Positions 7,624 through 14,591 of a DNA stretch of 22,945 nt are shown piece by piece. The stretch is from Microcaldota archaeon (GTDB lineage Archaea > Micrarchaeota > Micrarchaeia > Micrarchaeales > CABMGC01). Below the pieces are notes generated by a model, which did not search any database, was not told the origin of the DNA, and worked only from the letters and a program-made list of their open reading frames with translations. Location of the stretch: the NCBI GenBank assembly GCA_021835105.1, contig JAKBQS010000008.1, positions 1-22,945 of the forward strand, given 5' to 3'. The position numbers and the translations under genes are program-made. Numbering within the stretch: the stretch's first letter is position 1; every line of letters begins with the position of its first letter.

Positions 7624-8190
7624 ATGTTCATTTACCCGCCGTTGTATAGGAAGCTTAGGAGAGGCCCGCAGGTGATACTCCCAAAGGATATAGGTGCCAT
7701 AATAGCTTTTTCAGGAGTATCCAGGGAGAGCGTATGCGTAGACGCAGGGCTGGGCAGCGGATGGCTGGCGCTCAGCCTTGCCAGGATATGCAAATTCGTA
7801 TATGCGTACGAGTTGAGGAGCGAATTCATAGAGATAGCAGAGAGAAACAGGAGGACACTGGGTATAGAGAACATAGAGTTCAAGAACAAGGATATATTTA
7901 AAGGCATAGACGAACGCATGGTAGACTTCATCTCCCTTGACCTGCCCTCTCCGGAAAAGGCCCTGAGGCACTGCAAAAAGGCGCTGAAGAAGGATGGGGT
8001 TGTTGCTGGCTATTCACCCAATACTGAGCAGGTAGCTGCATTTGCTAAAAAGCTTGATAAGCTGGGATTCTCTGATAGATATACAATAGAGGTCATTGCC
8101 AGGGAAATCATGGTAAGGGATCAAGGCGTGCGGCCTACGACTAAAGGGATATGGCATACAGGGTATATCACCTTTGCCATACTAAGATGA
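7624..8190 (+). CDS. trmI: tRNA (adenine-N1) methyltransferase, TrmI-like
   Basis: This is a class I SAM-dependent methyltransferase resembling TrmI, which makes m1A at position 58 (and 57 in some archaea) of tRNA. The 188 residues match the catalytic domain: RRGPQVILPKDIGAII, the SAM-binding CVDAGLGSGWLALSLA (40-46 core), acidic AYELRSEF, the LDLP motif at 105-108, and a C-terminal RPTTKGIWHTGYITFA stretch typical of TrmI. It is shorter than usual because the small N-terminal beta domain is mostly missing. The ATG at 7624 sits two bases after the topA stop. A TTG at 7618 would overlap topA and is less likely. The last nine bases overlap the end of the convergent membrane-protein gene. Confidence 0.85.
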   Translation: MFIYPPLYRKLRRGPQVILPKDIGAIIAFSGVSRESVCVDAGLGSGWLALSLARICKFVYAYELRSEFIEIAERNRRTLGIENIEFKNKDIFKGIDERMVDFISLDLPSPEKALRHCKKALKKDGVVAGYSPNTEQVAAFAKKLDKLGFSDRYTIEVIAREIMVRDQGVRPTTKGIWHTGYITFAILR

Positions 8191-9012
8191 AGCATGCCGT
8201 TTTGCGCTTCCTCTCTCGAGATAATAGAAGTATGCCATCGCTACCGAGTCGATGAGACCTGCGAACTGCCCTAAAAGTATAGCCGTGGGGCCTGAGCTTG
8301 AAGGAATAATAAGTCCTGCGGCAATTGCCGGAAGCTCTATGATTATTATATTGGAAAGCAGAAGCATTGACATTAGTATTGCAGTTTCCTTTGCGTAGCT
8401 CCTGCCAACTATTATGCTCCCGTATATCGAGCCTGCAGCGTCTTTTCCGCCTATAAGGTTAGCTGCATTTACCTGGAATAGCATTATCTCGACTATCGCG
8501 GCTATGGAGAATATTGCTATTGCGGATATTATCACTGCCGGCACGGCGGCGCCTTGTGGAAGCATGCTTATGACGTATGAAAATGCCAGCAGGGGAATGG
8601 AGACTGATACCAAAAGTATCAGTATTGCGGCGAGGTTTGCGGCAAGCAGGCCCGTGTACCTTCTCCCCGCCTGCTCTGCCGCTGATTTTATCGAGAGCTT
8701 CTGCCCCCTTCTCTCCTGAACGACTATGCAGATATATGTACCTGTCATCAGAAGGCCGAGCAGTTCGCTTATTACAAAATAGAGAAGATCCATCAGTGCG
8801 TATGCAACCTCTGAATTTATGAACGGGGAACGTGCGCCAAGCACATACGATATGGACTGAAGTATAACTTCATGCAAGGAGGGGTTGTATGGCGCCAGTA
8901 GCAGCGTATCCAGGAATGCCAATGCAATACCTAAGGCTAAAGGAAGAATAAGTATCCTTGGCTTTCTAACGAATAAGCCGAATGTCTTTCTGAATATATC
9001 ACGTGTGCGCAC
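8182..9012 (-). CDS. Multi-spanning membrane protein, paralogue B
   Basis: This 276-residue integral membrane protein of unknown function has about six hydrophobic segments. It aligns by eye with the preceding gene product along its length. Both share a G-x-Y-I segment followed by Q, a G-x-K-x-S motif and a G-x-x-R-Y motif (here TGTYICIVVQERRGQKLS and GRRYTGLL), an IxxGR motif late in the chain, and an ILLGQ...FYY C-terminal segment. They are therefore tandem paralogues. The start is a GTG five bases after the upstream stop. The nearby ATG at 9017 is out of frame. A DUF4013-like or GtrA-like role cannot be confirmed from sequence. The 3' end overlaps trmI tail to tail. Confidence 0.75.
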   Translation of the reverse strand: MRTRDIFRKTFGLFVRKPRILILPLALGIALAFLDTLLLAPYNPSLHEVILQSISYVLGARSPFINSEVAYALMDLLYFVISELLGLLMTGTYICIVVQERRGQKLSIKSAAEQAGRRYTGLLAANLAAILILLVSVSIPLLAFSYVISMLPQGAAVPAVIISAIAIFSIAAIVEIMLFQVNAANLIGGKDAAGSIYGSIIVGRSYAKETAILMSMLLLSNIIIIELPAIAAGLIIPSSSGPTAILLGQFAGLIDSVAMAYFYYLERGSAKRHASS

Positions 9013-9017
9013 GGCAT

Positions 9018-9929
9018 CTACTGCGTTTTTTTGGTTTTTCTCTTAGCCCGTGTAGCTGCCTTTCGCGCAGGCATCTTGTCAGCTGCGCTTTCCACTGCAG
9101 TCTGCCTTCCCAGAGAGTAGTAGAAGAATACTGCCAAAGCAGTAGAGAACACTGAGAATACCTGACCCAGTATAAGAGTTGCAGGCTGGGAAAGGGAGCT
9201 AGATATAAGACCCAGTATTACGGATGGTACGCTGACAAACACTACGCTTATTATTGCGAGAACTATAAGTATTATGAACAGCGCTATGAAGTTTGCCCTG
9301 CCTATCTCTATGCTCTGCATTATTGAATCCCATACCCCCCGATGTTCTAGCAGCCTTATCACTGCCGCCTCGAACAAGCCGATCGAGAAGAGGATTACGA
9401 AAACAATAACTATCAATACCAGAAGGCCCAGCGCAAGTATTGCTACCGCAGCTGAAGAAGATGCAGCAGCGAATAATCCTGCAAATATGATTAAGAGCAG
9501 CACGGCAATAATTGCTACAATAAGGAGTATTCCGAGATCGAGGAGGAGAAGGTCAAGGTATCGCTCCTTTCCAAATTTGAATGCTTCTCCCAATGATGGC
9601 TTTTTCCCATCTGCCTTTTGCGCAGCGAAGCTGATATACATGCCAGAAAGGAGTACGCCTACAAGCACCGTTATTACTATATATACGAATTCTGCACTTA
9701 TAATCCCCGTAAGGTTTACGCTTGAGAGGAATTGGCTTGCTGTTGTCTGGTTAGTGCTAAGGAGAGCAGATTCAGTGCCTAGATTGGTTACTAGAGGCTG
9801 CAGGAGGAGAAGATACATTAATGAGAATATTATCCCTGCCGCTATTGGGGCGTAGAGGATTTCCGGAGATTCGCGTATCGTCGAGTATGAATCGCTAACC
9901 AGTTTTCCTATTGGAGCGGGCAATATCAT
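9018..9929 (-). CDS. Multi-spanning membrane protein, paralogue A
   Basis: This membrane protein of about 303 residues has roughly six hydrophobic segments and a short basic tail rich in Lys, Arg and Thr. Shared blocks with the next gene include SGMYISFAAQKADGKKPS, KERYLDLL, a late IEIGRANF segment, and LILGQVF...FFYYSLGR. A long Ala/Ile/Val-rich pair of helices fills the middle. The function is unknown. The ATG at 9929 is preferred, with a GTG directly before it at 9932. A TATA-like box at 9961-9973 gives a leader of about 13 bases. It is co-transcribed with its paralogue, with five bases between them. Confidence 0.75.
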   Translation of the reverse strand: MILPAPIGKLVSDSYSTIRESPEILYAPIAAGIIFSLMYLLLLQPLVTNLGTESALLSTNQTTASQFLSSVNLTGIISAEFVYIVITVLVGVLLSGMYISFAAQKADGKKPSLGEAFKFGKERYLDLLLLDLGILLIVAIIAVLLLIIFAGLFAAASSSAAVAILALGLLVLIVIVFVILFSIGLFEAAVIRLLEHRGVWDSIMQSIEIGRANFIALFIILIVLAIISVVFVSVPSVILGLISSSLSQPATLILGQVFSVFSTALAVFFYYSLGRQTAVESAADKMPARKAATRAKRKTKKTQ

Positions 9930-9960
9930 CACGTTTTCTTTATTGTAATTATCGGTAGGG

Positions 9961-9974
9961 AATATTTATAAATG
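9961..9974. promoter_or_regulatory. Bidirectional TATA box for rnp1 and membrane-protein pair
   Basis: AATATTTATAAAT is nearly self-complementary and lies in the 67-base gap between divergent starts. It is about 29 bases from the rnp1 ATG (9997) and about 38 bases from the minus-strand ATG (9929). One TATA element may serve both directions. Confidence 0.5.
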
Positions 9975-9996
9975 GTCTTGGTAGAATTATCAGGAT

Positions 9997-10308
9997 ATGC
10001 ACTACGACAGCAAAAATATTGTAATTGGCGAGCTCATAGGCCTGCACGTGGAGGTTGCTGATGCGCTTGATAAGAAGCAGGTAGGGATATCAGGAATAGT
10101 TGTGGACGAGACTACCCATACGATAAGGATCCGTAGGAGCAGTGGATATGTGACAATAATAAAGCACAATGCATCATTCAACTTTTCCGATGGAAAAAGC
10201 AACTTTTTTGTTGAAGGCGCGGAGATAGACTTCGCTCCAGAGGACAGGCTCGAGAAATCGCTGAGGTATTACTCGCGCAGGAGGGCTTCTGCAAACAGAA
10301 AACTATAA
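9997..10308 (+). CDS. rnp1: Ribonuclease P protein component 1 (Rpp29/Pop4 family)
   Basis: This is an RNase P protein subunit that supports 5' maturation of tRNA precursors. It has 103 residues with the Sm-like barrel features of the family: ELIGLHVEVADALDKKQVGI, GIVVDETTHTIRIR, a lysine in VTIIKHNASFNF, and the closing EGAEIDFAPEDRLEKSLRYY. Position also supports it, because rnp1 normally sits just before the S17 gene in archaeal ribosomal clusters. L22, S3 and L29, which usually precede it, are absent. The upstream neighbours are unrelated divergent membrane genes. The ATG is supported by the TATA spacing. Confidence 0.92.
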   Translation: MHYDSKNIVIGELIGLHVEVADALDKKQVGISGIVVDETTHTIRIRRSSGYVTIIKHNASFNFSDGKSNFFVEGAEIDFAPEDRLEKSLRYYSRRRASANRKL

Positions 10309-10320
10309 TAAGCTAACACC

Positions 10321-10334
10321 TCAAATATATTTGA
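10321..10334. promoter_or_regulatory. 14-base perfect palindrome containing a TATA-like core
   Basis: TCAAATATATTTGA is a perfect palindrome in the 59-base gap between rnp1 and the S17 gene. Its core resembles a TATA box. A start about 26 bases downstream would give a 14-base leader before the S17 TTG. It may be an internal promoter, or an operator for the ribosomal cluster. Confidence 0.4.
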
Positions 10335-10367
10335 TTTTGCCTTCTTAATTTGCGATAGGCTGATATT

Positions 10368-10658
10368 TTGGAATGCAACGACACTAGATGCCCCGTTCAC
10401 GGAGGCATAAAAACAAGAGGCTCTAGAATGAGCGGAGTTGTGGTCAGTAATAAGGCCAAGAAGACCGTTATTGTCAAGGTTGATTATACCCGTTACATAT
10501 ACAAGTTCGAGAGGTATCTCAGAAAGAGATCGCACATACCTGCACATAATCCAGAGTGCATGGGAGTTAAGCAGGGAGATACTGTTGAGATAGCAGAGAC
10601 AAGAAGGCTCAGCAAGACAAAGTCTTTTGTTGTGACAAACGTAATCAAGCAAGGGTAA
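10368..10658 (+). CDS. rps17: 30S ribosomal protein S17 (uS17)
   Basis: This small-subunit protein binds 16S rRNA early in assembly. The 96 residues carry the archaeal features: a Cys-rich N-terminus CNDTRCPVHGGIKTRG, MSGVVVSNKAKKTVIVK, RYIYKFERYLRKRSHIPAHN, and the C-terminal ETRRLSKTKSFVV. The start must be the TTG at 10368, because a TAG stop lies four codons upstream in frame, no ATG precedes the conserved Cys block, and an AGGCTGAT ribosome-binding element sits three bases before the TTG. The usual short archaeal extension before the Cys block is nearly absent. The L14 gene follows after five bases. Confidence 0.95.
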   Translation: MECNDTRCPVHGGIKTRGSRMSGVVVSNKAKKTVIVKVDYTRYIYKFERYLRKRSHIPAHNPECMGVKQGDTVEIAETRRLSKTKSFVVTNVIKQG

Positions 10659-10663
10659 TTTTT

Positions 10664-11065
10664 ATGAAGGGCTTCTCAACGCATATAACAAAGACACTCG
10701 TCCCTGGCGCTGTCATAAGCTGTGCGGACAACAGCGGGGCTTACGAATTCAGGATGATTCATATAATAGGCAAGAGCAATGGCAGGCATGGAAGGATGAC
10801 AGCGGCAGGAATAGGAGACGTAGTATCCGCAAGTGTAAGGAAAGGGACTCCAACTTATCTGAAGAAGCCTGTCCGCGTAGTAATAATCAGGCAGAGGGCC
10901 CTGATAAGGAGGGCAAACGGCTTGAGGGTTAAATTCGAGGATAACGCGGGCATAATGATTAACGACGAAAACCTGCCCATAGGGACTGAGGTAAAAGGCG
11001 CAATGGCTAGAGAAGTAGTTGAGAGGTTTGTAAAAGTGGCAGGAATAGCCTCAAAGATAGTGTGA
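10664..11065 (+). CDS. rpl14: 50S ribosomal protein L14 (uL14)
   Basis: This core large-subunit protein sits at the subunit interface. The 133 residues match the family throughout: VISCADNSGAYEFRMIHI near the N-terminus, GIGDVVSASVRKGTP, VVIIRQRALIRRANGLRVKF, DNAGIMINDENLPIGTEVKG and a basic C-terminus. The ATG follows the S17 stop by five bases. Its own stop (TGA 11063-11065) is embedded in a GTGATT element that acts as the ribosome-binding site for the L24 gene, a sign of coupled translation. Confidence 0.97.
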   Translation: MKGFSTHITKTLVPGAVISCADNSGAYEFRMIHIIGKSNGRHGRMTAAGIGDVVSASVRKGTPTYLKKPVRVVIIRQRALIRRANGLRVKFEDNAGIMINDENLPIGTEVKGAMAREVVERFVKVAGIASKIV

Positions 11066-11067
11066 TT

Positions 11068-11445
11068 ATGCCGAGTGGTAAACCAAATAAGCAGAGGAAA
11101 GCAAGATTCCAGGCACCGATGAGCGTCAGGCAGAAATACGCGCATGCGCATATCTCGAAGGAGCTCGCCGCAAAGCTTGGCATAAAAAGGAGGAGCATCC
11201 AGCTAAGGAAAGGAGACAGCGTAAAGATAATGGCCGGAGACGGAAAGGGAAAGACCGGCAAGATTGACGAGGTAGATGTAAGGAGAGGCATAGCATACGT
11301 GGATTCTTATCTTAGAAAGAATGCAAAGGGAAAGGAGATACAGATACCGATAAGGATATCCAACCTCTACATAACAGACCTTGGGCTGCAGGACAAGCTT
11401 AGGTCAAAAGCAGTAGAGGGTATGAAGAGCACTACGAAAGGTTGA
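11068..11445 (+). CDS. rpl24: 50S ribosomal protein L24 (uL24)
   Basis: This assembly-initiating large-subunit protein has 125 residues from the ATG at 11068. It has the archaeal N-terminus (SGKPNKQRKARFQAPMSVRQ) and a KOW motif (RKGDSVKIMAGDGKGKTGKI at about 50-69), then PIRISNLYITDLGL. A GTG at 11062 is in frame and would overlap the L14 stop, but it looks like part of the ribosome-binding element rather than a start. The tail is basic and short. Confidence 0.95.
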   Translation: MPSGKPNKQRKARFQAPMSVRQKYAHAHISKELAAKLGIKRRSIQLRKGDSVKIMAGDGKGKTGKIDEVDVRRGIAYVDSYLRKNAKGKEIQIPIRISNLYITDLGLQDKLRSKAVEGMKSTTKG

Positions 11446-11450
11446 TTATC

Positions 11451-12116
11451 ATGTCAAAAAAAGGAGGAACAAATCATTTAAACAGGCTTGCTGCGGGAAA
11501 GTATCCGCAGGTTAGCAGGAAGTTCTCCAAATATATAGCAGTGCAGAACCCGGGAAGGCATACCGCGGAGATGAGCCTGCCTATAGGTGTACTTCTCAGG
11601 GATAAACTTGGCACGGCAAGGACGATGTTCGAGGCCAGGAAGATACTTAAGGATGGGCTGGTCTCCGTAAATGGCAGGAAGGTAAGGGATCCGCATTACC
11701 CGGTGGGCTTTGGAGATGCAGTATCATTGGGCGAGGATAAGGCAAGATACGTAGTAGGAATAAGCAGGAACGGAACTGTATCGATAGGAGAAGGCAACAG
11801 GCATGTCTTCAAGGTGGTGGGAAAGTATCTCGCACGTGGCAAGACACAGATGATAAGGCTTCACGATGGAACCAATATGCGGTTCTCTGAAGACGTAAAC
11901 GTAAATGATTCGGTAGACCTTTCAGGCGGCAAGGCGAAGGTACTTAGGCTTAAGGAGGGAGCTGGATGCGTAGTAATCAAGGGGGTACATTCCTCAGGAG
12001 AGGGTACGGTAAAGGAGATAAGGAAAGGTAATGCGCAGAGAGATGCACTTGTCCAGATAAATACTAAGGACGGGAAGGTAATAGAGACCCTCCTTGATAA
12101 TATAATGGTAGTATAG
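11451..12116 (+). CDS. rps4e: 30S ribosomal protein S4e (eS4)
   Basis: This archaeal/eukaryotic small-subunit protein is absent from bacteria. The 221 residues include the conserved start (GGTNHLNRLAAG), an S4 RNA-binding region (SLPIGVLLRDKLGTARTMFE, ILKDGLVSVNGRKVRDPHYP), FGDAVSLGED, and a KOW-like C-terminal part (ALVQINTKDGKVIETLLDN). It has the usual archaeal place between L24 and L5. The start is the ATG at 11451, five bases after the L24 stop. A TTG at 11442 would overlap it and adds no conserved residues. Confidence 0.95.
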   Translation: MSKKGGTNHLNRLAAGKYPQVSRKFSKYIAVQNPGRHTAEMSLPIGVLLRDKLGTARTMFEARKILKDGLVSVNGRKVRDPHYPVGFGDAVSLGEDKARYVVGISRNGTVSIGEGNRHVFKVVGKYLARGKTQMIRLHDGTNMRFSEDVNVNDSVDLSGGKAKVLRLKEGAGCVVIKGVHSSGEGTVKEIRKGNAQRDALVQINTKDGKVIETLLDNIMVV

Positions 12117-12125
12117 CTGAGAATA

Positions 12126-12647
12126 ATGCCGGATAACAAGATGAGAGAGATAAGGCTTGAGAAGGTAGTGCTTAACATAGGCATAGGCGATACCGAGTCC
12201 AACTCACAGAATGCGAAGACTCTGCTGGAAAAACTTACAGGACATAAAGCAGCATTCACAGTCTCAAAGCACAGGCAGCCGGAGCTCAATGTTAGGAAAG
12301 GGCAGATAATAGGCAGCATGGTTACCCTTAGAGGAGAAGAGGCATCCGAGATGCTCAAGAAGACCCTTGATGCCAATGATAACCTGATAAAGGAAGGGGC
12401 TATAACAAATAATTCGCTAAGCTTCGGAATCAAGGAGTATATCTACATAGCAGGTGTAAAGTATGATCCGAAGATAGGCATGCTTGGGCTCAACGTGAAT
12501 GCATCCTTCTCTAGGAGAGGCAGGAGGGTGGAGAAGCGCAAGAGGAGATCAGCAAGGGTGCCGCTCTCGCACAGGACCATAGGTAGCGAGGAGATAGAAA
12601 GATACTTAAAAGACAACTTCAAAGCAGGTATAGCGACAGAGTCTTAG
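12126..12647 (+). CDS. rpl5: 50S ribosomal protein L5 (uL5)
   Basis: This large-subunit protein contacts 5S rRNA and the P-site tRNA. The 173 residues show MREIRLEKVVLNIGIGD, LTGHKAAFTVSKHRQPELNV, RKGQIIGSMVTLRG, SFGIKEYIYIAGVKYDPKIG and a basic C-terminus RRGRRVEKRKRRSARV. The ATG lies nine bases after the S4e stop. Its TAG stop overlaps an AGGTGAT element (12646-12652), a textbook ribosome-binding site for the S14 gene that follows. Confidence 0.97.
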   Translation: MPDNKMREIRLEKVVLNIGIGDTESNSQNAKTLLEKLTGHKAAFTVSKHRQPELNVRKGQIIGSMVTLRGEEASEMLKKTLDANDNLIKEGAITNNSLSFGIKEYIYIAGVKYDPKIGMLGLNVNASFSRRGRRVEKRKRRSARVPLSHRTIGSEEIERYLKDNFKAGIATES

Positions 12648-12661
12648 GTGATTTTATAAAG

Positions 12662-12814
12662 ATGAGTTATGATCTTAAATTCAAGGGAAGAGGCAGGAGA
12701 AAGTGCAAGATATGCGGGAACGCACGCGGCCTGATAAGGTCTTATGACCTCTATATATGCAGGAGATGCTTCAGGGAAGTAGGAAGGCAGATAGGTTTTG
12801 AAAAGTTTCAGTGA
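12662..12814 (+). CDS. rps14: 30S ribosomal protein S14, zinc-binding type (uS14)
   Basis: This short 50-residue protein fits into the head of the small subunit. Four cysteines form a zinc site (KCKICGN at 14-20 with Cys15 and Cys18; YICRRCF at 31-37 with Cys33 and Cys36). FKGRGRRK precedes them, and FREVGRQIGFEKF closes the chain, as in archaeal uS14. The reading frame was translated directly from the sequence between L5 and S8. AGGTGAT lies nine bases before its ATG. The stop codon (12812-12814) sits within the GTGAT element used by the S8 gene. Confidence 0.95.
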   Translation: MSYDLKFKGRGRRKCKICGNARGLIRSYDLYICRRCFREVGRQIGFEKFQ

Positions 12815-12819
12815 TTCTT

Positions 12820-13203
12820 ATGGTAGACGTATTCGCAGATGCGATAAACAAGATAAAGGTGTACGAGACGGCTGGCATGCGTGAGTGCGTGCTACCGTCA
12901 ACTACAATAATAAAGGCAGTGTTAAATACAATGAAGGATAATGGTTACATATCAGGATTCGAAGAGTACGAAGATGGAAGGTTCAAGAGGCTCAAGGTTG
13001 CACTGGCAAGGAAGATAAACGATATAGGAGTGATAAAGCCAAGGCACGCGGTAGCGATATCCGATCTGCAGAAATACGAGGCAAGGCATATACCAAGCAA
13101 GAACTTCGGGATAGTGATAATATCAACCCCTTCTGGGATAATGACAACGAAGCAGGCAATGGAGAAGAGGACAGGAGGAAGGCTGCTTGCATATGTATAT
13201 TGA
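12820..13203 (+). CDS. rps8: 30S ribosomal protein S8 (uS8)
   Basis: This 16S rRNA-binding primary assembly protein has 127 residues from the ATG at 12820. It has the typical start VDVFADAINKIKVYETAG, the central FEEYEDGRFKRLKVALA, and the C-terminal block FGIVIISTPSGIMTTKQAME followed by GGRLLAYVY. The GTG at 12811 in the same frame overlaps the S14 stop and forms part of GTGATT. It is read as the ribosome-binding element, four bases from the ATG. Confidence 0.97.
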   Translation: MVDVFADAINKIKVYETAGMRECVLPSTTIIKAVLNTMKDNGYISGFEEYEDGRFKRLKVALARKINDIGVIKPRHAVAISDLQKYEARHIPSKNFGIVIISTPSGIMTTKQAMEKRTGGRLLAYVY

Positions 13204-13214
13204 TGTGATGTTCC

Positions 13215-13739
13215 ATGTACGAGCTTAATATACCGCAGGGCGCGAATTTGTCTCTTGACGGAGACTTTGTAGTAGTCAGCGGCAAGCTCGGAACTGCAAG
13301 GAAGAAGATAAACAGGAAGCTGATGAGCGTGAGTATCGAAGGCGGCAAGGTAATAATAAAGGAAAAGGGAGGAAAGAAGCTTGAAAAATTTGCTGCGCTT
13401 GCCATACAGTCCTTCTCTTCCGGAGTGAAGAGCGCTATGGAAGGCGTTACTAAAGGGATAGAGGTAAAGATGAAGGTGGTTTACGCACACTTTCCAATGT
13501 CAATAGAGATAAAGGGCAGGGACATAATCATAAAGAACATCTTCGGAGAGAAGATACCAAGAGTAACGCACACTGTCGGTGATACCAAAGTAGAGGTAAA
13601 GGGGCAGGACGTTACGGTAAGGGGCGTTGACAATTATGACGTAGGCCAGACTGTTGCGAACATGAGGAAGGCATGCGCAGCGCGTGGATACGATACCAGA
13701 GTATTCCAGGATGGCATATACGTGGCTTTAGAGGAATGA
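13215..13739 (+). CDS. rpl6: 50S ribosomal protein L6 (uL6)
   Basis: This large-subunit protein lies near the factor-binding site. The 174 residues are arranged as two repeated alpha/beta domains. The first includes VVVSGKLGTARKKINRKLM. The second includes VEVKGQDVTVRGVDNYDVGQ, followed by MRKACAARGYDTRVFQDGIY as in archaeal L6. Its ATG is preceded by GTGAT at 13205-13209, five bases upstream. The stop is followed by the L32e start after two bases. Confidence 0.96.
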   Translation: MYELNIPQGANLSLDGDFVVVSGKLGTARKKINRKLMSVSIEGGKVIIKEKGGKKLEKFAALAIQSFSSGVKSAMEGVTKGIEVKMKVVYAHFPMSIEIKGRDIIIKNIFGEKIPRVTHTVGDTKVEVKGQDVTVRGVDNYDVGQTVANMRKACAARGYDTRVFQDGIYVALEE

Positions 13740-13741
13740 AA

Positions 13742-14092
13742 ATGATAAAGAAGAGGCATCCCAAATTCAACGTGCCGAATTACGGCGCAAAGAAGAGAAA
13801 GAGGGTAAGCGCAAGATGGAGAAAGCAGAGAGGGGTAGACAACAAGAAGAGGATTTACAAGAGCGGATACGGAGCTGTGCCTAACATAGGGTATAAGAAC
13901 AGTGAGAAGGTAAGATTCAGGAAAAACGGCGTGGAGCTCGAGAAGGTAGTACATAATGAGCGCGAATTGCTGCAGGTTGAAGGCGGCGATGTTGTAGCGA
14001 AGTTCGCCCACGGGGTTTCATTGAGGAAGAGAATTGCGCTTCAGGAGATTGCAGACAGGAAAGGTATAAAGATTTCAAACAGGGTGCGTTGA
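13742..14092 (+). CDS. rpl32e: 50S ribosomal protein L32e (eL32)
   Basis: This archaeal/eukaryotic large-subunit protein has 116 residues from the ATG at 13742. KKRHPKFNVPNYGAKKRKRV and ARWRKQRGVDNKKR match the family, followed by GYGAVPNIGYKNSEKVRF and the C-terminal VSLRKRIALQEIADRKGIKI. An ATG at 13736 overlaps the L6 stop and is possible. The one at 13742 has a GAGG element seven bases upstream. Earlier in-frame codons lie within L6 and are not part of this protein. Confidence 0.94.
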   Translation: MIKKRHPKFNVPNYGAKKRKRVSARWRKQRGVDNKKRIYKSGYGAVPNIGYKNSEKVRFRKNGVELEKVVHNERELLQVEGGDVVAKFAHGVSLRKRIALQEIADRKGIKISNRVR

Positions 14093-14586
14093 TGGGAGTT
14101 AGATTTGCAAAGAGGACCGCAAGCAGGATCATGGGCAGAGGTATAAACGCCATACGCATAAAAGGTGCGTCGTTGCAGGAGGCGGAGAAGGCCCTTACAG
14201 CAGAGGATATACGCAAATTGGTCAAGAATGGCGGAATATATGCCTTGCCTCAGAAGCACAACCTGAGCATGAACTCAAAGGTGCTGAAGAGGAAGCGCGA
14301 TGAGGGAAGGCGCAGAGGCCCTGGAAGGCGCAAGGGAACGAGCAATGCGAGGAAAGGGGTAGGATGGGAGAAGAAGGTCAGGTCGCAGAGGCTTTTCCTG
14401 ATGAAACTCAGAGACATGAAGAGAGTCGATTCCAAGACATTCAGGAAGTTTTACAGGCACATAAAGGGCGCATCTTACGAGAACAAAGCAACTCTGCTGC
14501 TTCACCTCAGGGAAGAAGGGGCGAAGATAAGCGACGAGGACCTGAAGCAAGTGAACGAGTACGCAAGGAGCAGGTATAATAAGTGA
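14092..14586 (+). CDS. rpl19e: 50S ribosomal protein L19e (eL19)
   Basis: This archaeal/eukaryotic large-subunit protein has 164 residues. The start FAKRTASRIMGRGINAIRI is followed by LTAEDIRKLVKNGGIYAL, the basic signature RGPGRRKGTSNARK, then FLMKLRDMKRVDSKTFRKFY and a helical C-terminal tail. The TGATG overlap with the L32e stop shows tight coupling. The TTG at 14089 would add only one residue and is not favoured. The stop is embedded in GTGAC ahead of the L18 gene. Confidence 0.95.
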   Translation: MGVRFAKRTASRIMGRGINAIRIKGASLQEAEKALTAEDIRKLVKNGGIYALPQKHNLSMNSKVLKRKRDEGRRRGPGRRKGTSNARKGVGWEKKVRSQRLFLMKLRDMKRVDSKTFRKFYRHIKGASYENKATLLLHLREEGAKISDEDLKQVNEYARSRYNK

Positions 14587-14591
14587 CAGAG

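Noticed and set aside
8182..8190. Frameshift where the trmI-like gene and the membrane-protein gene overlap
   Set aside because: Both reading frames end naturally. The nine-base tail-to-tail overlap is simple gene compaction.
11062..11064. GTG starts for L24 (11062), S8 (12811) and L18 (14583)
   Set aside because: Each overlaps the upstream stop codon and forms part of a GTGAT or GTGAC ribosome-binding element, with an ATG a few bases later matching the family's N-terminus.
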